A stretch of DNA of 20,857 nt from Halobacteriaceae archaeon Tc-Br11_E2g27 (lineage in GTDB: Archaea > Halobacteriota > Halobacteria > Halobacteriales > Haloarculaceae), in assembly GCA_001564135.1 (NCBI GenBank), contig LKNH01000008.1, forward strand, positions 1 through 20,857. Reading direction: 5' to 3'. Below, piece after piece: positions 15,256-20,857 of the stretch (position 1 is its first letter; the number at the start of each line of letters is the position of its first letter). The position numbers and the translations under genes are program-made. Below the pieces are notes generated by a model that worked only from the letters and a program-made list of their open reading frames with translations, made no database searches and had not been told where the DNA came from.

Positions 15256-16139
15256 CAGTTCTCCTCGTACTGTGCCAGCAGGTCAGCCAGTCGCTCGTAG
15301 TTCTCCTCGGTGAGGTCAGTCAGCGGCGAGCGAACGTGTCCGGGACCGTAGCCGCGAATCTCCATCGCCGCTTTGACCGGAATCGGGTTCGTCTCCCAGA
15401 ACAGCGCGCGGAACAGCGGTCCGAGTTCGTGATGGACCTCCCGTGCTTGTTCGTAATCCTCGTCAAGTGCGGCCCAGACCAGTTCTCCCATCCGCTCGGG
15501 TTCGACGTTGGCCGTGACGCTGATACAACCGGTTGCGCCCATCGACAGAATGGGGAGGGTTTCACCGTCGTTACCGGAAAGGACGGCAAACTCCTCGTCC
15601 TGTGTGGCTTCGATGATATGGCTGACCTGATTCATATCGCCCTCGGCGGCTTTATAGCCCTGAATATTCTCGTGCTGGGCGAGTTCAGCGACGGTTTCGG
15701 CTTCGATGTTCTGTCCGGTTCGGGAGGGGACGTTGTAGACAATCTGTGGCAGGTCGACGGCATCTGCAATCGCTTCGTAATGTTCGATAAAGCCCTGTTG
15801 CTCGGGTTTGTTGTAATATGGCGAAATGAGAAGCAATGCGTCGGCCCCGCTATCTGCTGCTCGCTGGGAAAGTGAGAGGGCTTCCGCGGTATTGTTGGAA
15901 CCGGTGCCAGCAATGACCGGAATATCGACGGCGTCGATGACGGCTTCGATAACCTCGATATGCTCGTCGTGGCTGACAGTCGCGGACTCGCCGGTCGAGC
16001 CCATCGGCACGAGACCGTCGACGCCCGCCGCTTCGAGTCGCTGGGCGTCCGCTCTGAGTGATTCATAATCGATGCTTCCGTCGTCGTGGAATGGCGTGCA
16101 CATCGCGGGATACACGCCGGCAAATGGCTGTTCTGTCAT
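15255..16139 (-). CDS. dapA: 4-hydroxy-tetrahydrodipicolinate synthase
   Basis: Condenses pyruvate with aspartate semialdehyde, the entry to lysine synthesis; TIM-barrel aldolase of 294 residues. Seen: GSTGE at 47-51 (pyruvate-binding Thr), YNVPSRTG at 135-142 with Tyr135 and Arg140, and Schiff-base Lys163 in GYKAAEGD. The ATG at 16139 is chosen because family proteins start at about this point; a longer open frame to 16271 would add 44 residues of non-acidic, unconserved sequence. It lies directly before dapB in an operon. A minus-strand GATATAACC (16181-16189) about 45 bases upstream may be the TATA box, with a repeated GTTCTGTTTGT between it and the start. Confidence 0.95.
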   Translation of the reverse strand: MTEQPFAGVYPAMCTPFHDDGSIDYESLRADAQRLEAAGVDGLVPMGSTGESATVSHDEHIEVIEAVIDAVDIPVIAGTGSNNTAEALSLSQRAADSGADALLLISPYYNKPEQQGFIEHYEAIADAVDLPQIVYNVPSRTGQNIEAETVAELAQHENIQGYKAAEGDMNQVSHIIEATQDEEFAVLSGNDGETLPILSMGATGCISVTANVEPERMGELVWAALDEDYEQAREVHHELGPLFRALFWETNPIPVKAAMEIRGYGPGHVRSPLTDLTEENYERLADLLAQYEEN

Positions 16140-16295
16140 GGTTATGTTCTGTTTGTTACGTTCTGTTTGTCGGTAGTGACGGTTATATCGGTCGATACAA
16201 TTGCCGGCCACGTGACCTGTGTAGACAACGACCCGGGACAGCGGTGCCACGGCTGCCGCGAGCCAACTCACGCGCGCTTGCGCTTCGAAAAGAAT

Positions 16296-16347
16296 GACAC
16301 ACCACTCGCTGGTCGGGAACGGGTTCCGACTGGCCGAGCAGTGTGTC
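16296..16347. repeat. Long imperfect hairpin between dapA and htpX
   Basis: Two 25-base arms around a 2-base centre. The outer seven bases GACACAC/GTGTGTC pair perfectly, then CTCG/CGAG, then GTCGG/CCGAC, with small internal mismatches between the segments. About 16-19 pairs form in all. It could be a small structured RNA, a terminator or a regulator site. Confidence 0.55.
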
Positions 16348-16412
16348 GCATATTCGTATTCCTAGCGAGCAAAAACTTAGGTGTTCTGTTGTGCTGGTAC
16401 CCGAACGTATCC

Positions 16413-16420
16413 TTTTTTAA
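16413..16420 (+). promoter_or_regulatory. TATA-like box of htpX
   Basis: TTTTTTAA is centred about 27 bases before the ATG at 16444 with no Shine-Dalgarno following; a clear leaderless-type promoter. Confidence 0.7.
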
Positions 16421-16443
16421 TCGGTACGACATATTCCCCTCCG

Positions 16444-17307
16444 ATGGTAGGACATAATGGATTGAAAATCCGGATGATGGTCGCAGGAAGCATTCTCTTT
16501 GGCTTCTATGCGGCCGTCGCCGGACTCGTTTTCTGGACGTTCGGCACAGGAGTCGGTGTGCTTGCCGCCGTTTTGCTCGGGAGCCTCGGCTTCGTCGGAT
16601 TCCAGTACAAGTTCGGCAAGTGGATGGCACTGCGAAGTGTCGATGCCGAAGATATGCCCGAGGGGAGAGAGGGGCGGTACAACTACGGCGAAATTCATCG
16701 CTCGACGGAACAGCTCTGTCAGGAGATGGGTATCGACAAACCACGACTGATGGTAGCGGATATGGGCGTCCCGAACGCGTTTGCGGTCGGGCGCAAAGGC
16801 GCTGGCGTCGTCGTTATCTCCCGCGAGATTATCGACCTGCTCGACCACGACGAACTTGAAGGCGTCATCGCACACGAGCTTGCCCACGTCAAAAATCGCG
16901 ATGTCGTCATTATGGTACTCGGCCAGTCGATTGCTTCGATGATTGGTATCGTCGCCCAGTGGGCAGTCATCCTCGGTGGCGAGCGCAATATCGGGACCTA
17001 CATCATTGCGATGATTGTCGGAACCATCGCGCAGATGATTGTGATGATATTCGTGATGGCGATTTCGCGCTACCGTGAGTTCGTTGCCGACGAGGACGCA
17101 GCAGCCTACACCCACAACCCCGATGCGATGGCTCGCGCACTCGAAAAGATTAGCAGCGTCGGGCAGGGCAAAGAGATGCGCGGTGAGGATACCGTCAACG
17201 CGCTGTGTATCTTCGGCGGAAGCGGCGGTGCACTGAAGAAAGTCTTCTCGACGCACCCACCGACGGAAAAGCGGATTGAACGCCTCCGCGGCATGAATCC
17301 GTACTAG
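16444..17307 (+). CDS. htpX: HtpX-like membrane zinc metalloprotease (M48)
   Basis: Membrane-bound M48 protease that degrades damaged membrane proteins; 287 residues. Seen: two N-terminal membrane segments (about 12-30 and 34-55); a cytoplasmic catalytic domain with zinc motif H144-E145-L-A-H148; two further hydrophobic segments (about 155-178 and 183-207); and the third zinc ligand E212 in REFVADEDAA. THPPTEKRIERL near the end is the usual M48 tail. The ATG at 16444 fits the TATA box 27 bases upstream; the open frame continues 21 codons upstream but begins inside the promoter. The 3' end has a partial tandem duplication (17289-17334). Confidence 0.95.
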   Translation: MVGHNGLKIRMMVAGSILFGFYAAVAGLVFWTFGTGVGVLAAVLLGSLGFVGFQYKFGKWMALRSVDAEDMPEGREGRYNYGEIHRSTEQLCQEMGIDKPRLMVADMGVPNAFAVGRKGAGVVVISREIIDLLDHDELEGVIAHELAHVKNRDVVIMVLGQSIASMIGIVAQWAVILGGERNIGTYIIAMIVGTIAQMIVMIFVMAISRYREFVADEDAAAYTHNPDAMARALEKISSVGQGKEMRGEDTVNALCIFGGSGGALKKVFSTHPPTEKRIERLRGMNPY

Positions 17308-17334
17308 GGTCGTTTCTCGGCATGAATCCGTGCT
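17289..17334 (+). repeat. Tandem duplication across the htpX stop codon
   Basis: CGGCATGAATCCGT at 17289-17302 is repeated exactly at 17318-17331, offset 29 bases. Each copy is followed by a near-identical RCTAR ending (TACTAG, TGCTAA). The first copy encodes the end of HtpX; the second is non-coding and in another frame. Confidence 0.75.
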
Positions 17335-17400
17335 AATCGTTTTTTGTTCACCGCTTACGTCGGTGGCAACGCCTTTGAGAGTGGCCCCTAGATGAGATGT

Positions 17401-17898
17401 ATGAAAGAGATACATCCAGCACAGCGGGTTGCGGTGCTGGTCGACGCACAGAACCTGTATCATAGCGCCCAGAGCGTCTATACGCGGAATATCGATTATG
17501 CATCATTGCTTGAGGAAGCCGTTGCTGGCCGCGAACTCACCCGCGCCATCTCGTATGTCATCCGCGCGGATTCACCGGATGAGGAGTCCTTTTTTGACGC
17601 GCTCGTCGACATTGGGTTTGAAACGCGCATCAAAGATATCCGGACGTTCGCGGACGGGAGCAAAAAGGCAGACTGGGATGTGGGGATGAGTCTCGATGCG
17701 GTGACGCTTGCCAACCACGTCGATACTATCGTTCTCTGTACCGGTGACGGCGACTTTGCCCGTCTGTGTAGCCATCTGAAACACGAGGGCGTTCGGGTCG
17801 AGATTTTCTGCTTTGCCGAATCGGCTGCTGACTCGCTCATCGACGCTGCTGACTCCTACACTGATATGAGCGACGATACCGAGACGTTCTTGCTATAA
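17401..17898 (+). CDS. NYN (PIN-like) domain protein, LabA/DUF88 type
   Basis: A 165-residue putative nuclease of the NYN/LabA-DUF88 family, a PIN-like fold that typically cuts RNA with acidic residues and Mg. Seen (numbering from the ATG at 17401): VLVDAQNLYHSA with D15, ADWDVGMSLDA with D91 and D93, and CTGDGDF with D116 and D118, the four acidic clusters of the active site. The rest is a Rossmann-like alternation, and the C-terminus is short and acidic. An in-frame ATG at 17392 would add three residues; 17401 gives the more typical MKEIHP start. A weak T-rich element (17372-17379) lies about 27 bases upstream. It stands alone on the plus strand between htpX and the WHy protein. Target RNA unknown. 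Confidence 0.85.
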   Translation: MKEIHPAQRVAVLVDAQNLYHSAQSVYTRNIDYASLLEEAVAGRELTRAISYVIRADSPDEESFFDALVDIGFETRIKDIRTFADGSKKADWDVGMSLDAVTLANHVDTIVLCTGDGDFARLCSHLKHEGVRVEIFCFAESAADSLIDAADSYTDMSDDTETFLL

Positions 17899-17946
17899 CC
17901 GTGTCAATATTTAGCATGAGTATGGAACACACAACCGAGAGCAATC

Positions 17947-17954
17947 CATAAATG
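17947..17954 (+). promoter_or_regulatory. TATA-like box of the WHy-domain gene
   Basis: CATAAATG is centred about 28 bases before the ATG at 17979 with no Shine-Dalgarno in between; leaderless pattern. Confidence 0.5.
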
Positions 17955-17978
17955 TCTGAGTAGCTTTGAACCGCGTAC

Positions 17979-19163
17979 ATGGTTTTGAAACTAATCGGCA
18001 AAGTACTCGGAATAGTGCTGTTGCTGGGGGGTATCAGCATTGGTGGCCTCTTTGCCGCGGGGGTACTCGGGGTTCCTGACGGGGGACTTGAGGACAACCG
18101 CTGGGGTGAGGTCGATAACGAAAGTATTGAAGTTCTCACTGATATCTACGTTGACAACCCGAATCCGTTTGGAGTCGGCGGGGATATCGACGCTGAGTAC
18201 GATATCTACCTGCAAGATACACATATGGCAAGCGGGCAGGAGGAGAATCTGGGAATTAGTTCCGGCGACAACGAGTTCAACCTGACGACAGAACTCTACC
18301 ACCAGAACCTTCCGGCGTGGTGGGTTGCTCACCTGAATAACGACGAAGTGAGCGACCTTGATGTGGCTGCGACGGTGCATGCTTCGGTTGGTCCGTTCTC
18401 TGGGTCACCGTCGACGACGTATTCTGATGAGATTGAGACCGACCTCGAAGGGGCACTTGACGAGGGCTTCTCCTCGTTTGAGGGAACCTACAGTGGCACT
18501 GAAACGGATTTCCGTATTGGCGGGACTGCCGTTGAACCGACTATTGATGTCGAAGATGTCACGACTGAGTGGGGTGATGTAACGGAAAACAACACCGAAA
18601 TCATGGCGACGATGACCATCCACAACCCGAACGCCTATCCAATCCCGACGCCGGCGTTTGCGGGTAACCTGACGTTCAACGACATTTCGATGGCAAACTG
18701 GAACGCTGACGAGGTCGAGGTTCTCGAAGTGGATGATGACGGGTTAATTCCGCCTGGCGAGACGGAAGAACGAACCTTTGTCGTCGAGATGGACACCCAA
18801 CAGATTCCACATTGGTTTGGGAGTCACGTTGATGAGGATGAGTTTACCACGATGGAAGTGACTGGTCAGTTTGCGATGGAGGTTGGTGGCAGCGAACTTA
18901 CAATCCCTGAAAACGACGAAGCAATCACCTGTACGTTCGACGTGACGACGAGCATTTTCGTCGACCAGGAGGATGGCGTTTCCGATGAGGGCTGTGACCT
19001 GAACCCCTTTGAGATGAGCGACGGGGCGATTTCTGATGCGGATGCAACACACGACCCAGAAGATGACGACACAGACGATTCCAACGATAGCGATGGGGAA
19101 GATGAGGGAGACGAGGAAGATGAGGACGACGGGTTGCTTTCCGACACCGGTCTCACAACGTAG
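17979..19163 (+). CDS. Membrane-anchored protein with two WHy/LEA14-like domains
   Basis: A 394-residue protein: one N-terminal membrane segment (about 4-30, no clear cleavage site), then two WHy/LEA14-like beta-sandwich domains at about 45-150 and 185-325. Each has an Asn-Pro-Asn signature strand (DNPNPF at 59-64, IHNPNAYPIP at 214-223). An Asp/Glu-rich tail at about 352-384 follows, then a short neutral end. Both domains carry a tryptophan-rich strand (LPAWWVAHL, IPHWFGSHV), showing internal duplication. The domains probably face outside, where the tail would be solvated in high salt. WHy domains are linked to desiccation and stress tolerance in other organisms; a role here in envelope stress is inference. 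Two cysteines (318, 339) could pair. Confidence 0.82.
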   Translation: MVLKLIGKVLGIVLLLGGISIGGLFAAGVLGVPDGGLEDNRWGEVDNESIEVLTDIYVDNPNPFGVGGDIDAEYDIYLQDTHMASGQEENLGISSGDNEFNLTTELYHQNLPAWWVAHLNNDEVSDLDVAATVHASVGPFSGSPSTTYSDEIETDLEGALDEGFSSFEGTYSGTETDFRIGGTAVEPTIDVEDVTTEWGDVTENNTEIMATMTIHNPNAYPIPTPAFAGNLTFNDISMANWNADEVEVLEVDDDGLIPPGETEERTFVVEMDTQQIPHWFGSHVDEDEFTTMEVTGQFAMEVGGSELTIPENDEAITCTFDVTTSIFVDQEDGVSDEGCDLNPFEMSDGAISDADATHDPEDDDTDDSNDSDGEDEGDEEDEDDGLLSDTGLTT

Positions 19164-19169
19164 TTGCTG

Positions 19170-19198
19170 GCGCTGAAACGGAACAGCGCGCTTTTTTT
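19170..19198 (+). terminator. Hairpin plus T-run after the WHy gene, also TATA of next gene
   Basis: GCGCTG (19170-19175) pairs with CAGCGC (19184-19189) over an 8-base loop, and is followed by seven Ts (19192-19198). This looks like a terminator for the upstream gene. The same T-run with the following A lies about 26 bases before the ATG at 19222, so it may also be that gene's TATA box. Confidence 0.55.
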
Positions 19199-19221
19199 AC
19201 CCCATACGGTAACTACAACCC

Positions 19222-19455
19222 ATGACAGAAAACGAACTGCCGCCGGACGATCTGCTCCTTGACTCTCGGGTGCACGCGTTACTGGGGCTGATTACCGGGA
19301 CGATTATCGCTTCCATCGGCGTTTTGTTTTTCGACGGGGTGGCAATGTATGCGTTCATCGCCTTCGGTGTGTTTTATGCAATTAGTACCCCCTACATCTT
19401 CGGCAAAGTGATGGAAGGAGCAGATGACACAGAACAAGCGGCCGAGGGGTGGTGA
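19222..19455 (+). CDS. Small two-helix membrane protein
   Basis: A 77-residue protein with an acidic N-terminus, two hydrophobic segments (about 17-37 and 40-60) joined by a short FFDG turn, and an acidic C-terminus. I do not recognise a named family. The start follows a TATA-like T-run at the leaderless distance. Its last 32 bases overlap the next gene, whose product carries a PUA domain, and the run PUA-NAC-TrmI follows. This context suggests it may be carried along with translation and RNA-modification genes, perhaps at the membrane; that is inference only. Confidence 0.75.
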   Translation: MTENELPPDDLLLDSRVHALLGLITGTIIASIGVLFFDGVAMYAFIAFGVFYAISTPYIFGKVMEGADDTEQAAEGW

Positions 19456-19918
19456 CGTGGCTGACGATGTTCCAGGCCTTCGCGTTGTTGCCGACTATCA
19501 GTTCGGTCGCGGTGCGGGGGACGCTTTGCTGCCGGAAGGCGAGGACCGCGACGTGACCCACACGAGTTCCGGGCGACCCCGACAAATCCACGTTGAGGAG
19601 GGGCGAATCGGTACGTACGCGACTGACGGTCGATTCCGACTTGGACTGGCTGGCGGCCGACGATTACAGGAGGCACTCGATGGCTACCGAGTGGTCGTCG
19701 GGGACGAGAGCGAACCATTCGTTCGCGAGGGTCGCAACGTCTTTGCGAAGTTCGTCAGCGACGTGGACGATGCTATCCGTCCGCGGGATGAGGTCATCGT
19801 CGCGCATGAAAACGGCTCGCTGCTTGCGGTTGGCCGGGCAGAGCTTTCCGGTGCGGGGATGGAAGAATTCGAGACTGGCGTGGCCGTCAGCGTTCGTGAC
19901 GGGATGCCCGAACCATAG
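19424..19918 (+). CDS. PUA-domain RNA-binding protein
   Basis: A 164-residue protein with a pre-PUA region (LRVVADYQFGRGAGDALLP, about 19-37) and a C-terminal PUA domain (about 88-162, YRVVVGDESEPFVREGRNVF and later DEVIVAHENGSLLAVGRAEL). PUA domains bind RNA, often in tRNA-modifying systems. Residues around 48-74 resemble the linker of archaeosine transglycosylase-like PUA proteins, but no catalytic domain is present. Two starts compete: ATG 19424 with GGAAGGAG only 3 bases before it, and GTG 19457, two bases after the previous stop, behind GAGGGGTGGTGA. The GTG form would drop 11 residues and remove the overlap. It precedes NAC and trmI. Confidence 0.85.
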   Translation: MTQNKRPRGGDVADDVPGLRVVADYQFGRGAGDALLPEGEDRDVTHTSSGRPRQIHVEEGRIGTYATDGRFRLGLAGGRRLQEALDGYRVVVGDESEPFVREGRNVFAKFVSDVDDAIRPRDEVIVAHENGSLLAVGRAELSGAGMEEFETGVAVSVRDGMPEP

Positions 19919-19990
19919 TATTCCAATCGTCCAATCGCATCGGTACTTGTGAACGCAGGGCTTTTGATGGCAAAGGAAAAAGAGAGAGGT

Positions 19991-20374
19991 ATGTTTGGAG
20001 GAGGCGGCTTCGACTCGCGGAAGATGCAACAGATGATGAAACAGATGGGTATCGACATCGACGAACTCGATGTCGAGGAGGTTGTCATCCGCATGGCGGA
20101 TGAGGAACTGGTCTTTACTGACGCCGAGGTCCAGCGAATGGACGCACAGGGTCAGGAAACGTACAATATCGTCGGCAGCCCCGAGCGCCGCGACCGTGGC
20201 GACGCAGCAGCACTCGAAACGGGCGAGGAAGATGCTGGCAGCGACGACGCTATCCCACAGGAGGATATCGAGATGGTCGCCGAGCGCGCCGGTGTGAGCG
20301 AAGACGAGGCACGGGAGGCACTCGAAGCAGCAAACGGCATGCCACTCGACGCCATCCAGCAACTCAGCGAATAA
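19991..20374 (+). CDS. nac: Nascent polypeptide-associated complex protein (archaeal NAC)
   Basis: Ribosome-associated chaperone that shields new chains; archaea use a homodimer of this alpha-type subunit. 127 residues: an N-terminal Gly/Met-rich start (MFGGGGFDSRKMQQMMKQMG), a NAC domain (about 20-65), an acidic linker, and a C-terminal UBA domain (about 88-126, EDIEMVAERAGVSEDEAREAL). The ATG at 19991 gives the family start; ATG 19967 and GTG 19949 are in frame but add unconserved residues. A T-rich TATA-like element (19961-19966) lies at the leaderless distance. The trmI gene starts one base after the stop. Confidence 0.93.
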   Translation: MFGGGGFDSRKMQQMMKQMGIDIDELDVEEVVIRMADEELVFTDAEVQRMDAQGQETYNIVGSPERRDRGDAAALETGEEDAGSDDAIPQEDIEMVAERAGVSEDEAREALEAANGMPLDAIQQLSE

Positions 20375-20375
20375 C

Positions 20376-20857
20376 GTGTCTCTGCTCTTTGTCACTGACG
20401 ACCGGGAGTATCTGCTGGAATCAGGGGAGACCCTTGAGTCTGACCTGGGGATTCTTGAGGTGCCCGAAGACGTCCAACCGGGCGACAAGGTTGAGACCCA
20501 TCTCGGGACGGCCTTTACGGCCCGAAAACTCCGCGGCCCTGACCTGTTCAACCACCTCGAACGCACTGGTGCGCCGATGATGCCCCGCGATGTCGGACTG
20601 GTGATGGGCCATACCGGCATTTCCGGGGGTGACCGAGTCCTCGATGCTGGCACGGGAACGGGCATTCTCGCTTCGGCGCTCGGTCGCGCCGGTGCAACTG
20701 TCGTTACTTACGAGACGAACGAGGAGTTTGCCGAGGTTGCTCGTAATAACATGGAAACGGCTGGTGTGAGCGACCGCGTCGAGGTTCGGGCGGGCGATAT
20801 TGTCGATGCGCTCGATGAACTTCGTGGCGAGGGCTTCGATGCACTGACGCTCGATAC
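20376..20857 (+). CDS. trmI: tRNA (adenine-N1)-methyltransferase TrmI (3' part beyond window)
   Basis: SAM-dependent enzyme that methylates N1 of adenines 57/58 in the tRNA T-loop in archaea. The window holds the first 160 codons from the GTG at 20376, one base after the NAC stop. Seen: an N-terminal beta domain (1-75) with the family start SLLFVTDDREYLL; SAM motif I VLDAGTGTG at 88-96; motif II YETNEEF at 112-118 with the SAM-ribose Glu113; an acidic AGD at 139-141; and DALTLD just before the edge, where the motif IV region begins. The C-terminus is cut. The NAC-trmI junction suggests one transcript. Confidence 0.9.
   Translation, partial: MSLLFVTDDREYLLESGETLESDLGILEVPEDVQPGDKVETHLGTAFTARKLRGPDLFNHLERTGAPMMPRDVGLVMGHTGISGGDRVLDAGTGTGILASALGRAGATVVTYETNEEFAEVARNNMETAGVSDRVEVRAGDIVDALDELRGEGFDALTLD

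Larger units (their letters stand above)
16140..16443. other. Divergent dapA-htpX intergenic region
   Basis: A 304-base gap with the promoters of both genes and no convincing coding sequence. On the dapA side it holds two copies of GTTCTGTTTGT (16146-16156 and 16160-16170, 14-base period) and the dapA TATA-like box. In the middle is a long imperfect hairpin (16296-16347). On the htpX side is the TTTTTTAA box (16413-16420). Confidence 0.7.

Noticed and set aside
16140..16271. 44-residue N-terminal extension of DapA
   Set aside because: Extension is basic and hydrophobic, unlike DapA, and overlaps the promoter and repeats.
16296..16347. tRNA gene
   Set aside because: The hairpin contains a GGTTC-like run but no cloverleaf, acceptor stem or anticodon arm can be drawn.
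16417..17463. 348-codon minus-strand frame
   Set aside because: Antisense to htpX; the metalloprotease motifs on the plus strand leave no doubt.
19664..20665. 333-codon minus-strand frame
   Set aside because: Antisense to the PUA, NAC and trmI genes, all of which have recognisable domains.

Overview
This window is the chromosome of a halophilic archaeon (class Halobacteria). The predicted proteins are strongly acidic. Many genes have a T/A-rich TATA-like box 26-29 bases before the start codon and no Shine-Dalgarno site, which is the leaderless haloarchaeal pattern. Several protein families are haloarchaeal or archaeal hallmarks: halophilic malate dehydrogenase, the PolD small subunit, archaeal NAC and archaeal TrmI. 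Base composition looks less GC-rich than in many haloarchaea. I do not assign a genus.

Left end (1-3979): a chromosomal replication origin. A partial Orc1/Cdc6 initiator gene on the minus strand (1-1214) is separated by a gene-free, AT-rich stretch of about 975 bases from a plus-strand cluster that I read as the origin-associated genes oapA, oapB and oapC (Era-like GTPase, DUF2073-type protein, zinc-ribbon protein). The gap holds two long origin recognition boxes in inverted orientation. They flank an AT-rich unwinding region that is packed with CTAG tetranucleotides. A third box lies against the orc1 start, and weaker boxes lie on the oapA side.

Middle (4051-11660): a two-gene ABC-2 type exporter (ATPase and permease, ATGA overlap); malate dehydrogenase (minus); a small universal stress protein (plus) that converges on a long APC-family amino acid transporter with two fused Usp domains (minus); and the small, exonuclease subunit of DNA polymerase D (plus).

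Right half (11733-20857): cytochrome bd oxidase cydA-cydB (minus); the lysine/diaminopimelate genes dapA-dapB (minus); an HtpX-like membrane metalloprotease (plus); a NYN-domain protein; a membrane-anchored protein with two WHy/LEA14-like domains and an acidic tail; then an information-processing run of a small membrane protein, a PUA-domain protein, NAC and TrmI (cut by the window end).

The window is mostly housekeeping. The least explained signals are non-coding: the CTAG cluster in the origin, the ORB at the orc1 start, a 17-bp inverted repeat between polD1 and cydB, repeat pairs upstream of usp, dapA and cydA, a dyad operator-like site upstream of the transporter, and a long imperfect hairpin between dapA and htpX. 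I found no tRNA, rRNA, CRISPR array, transposase or integrase.
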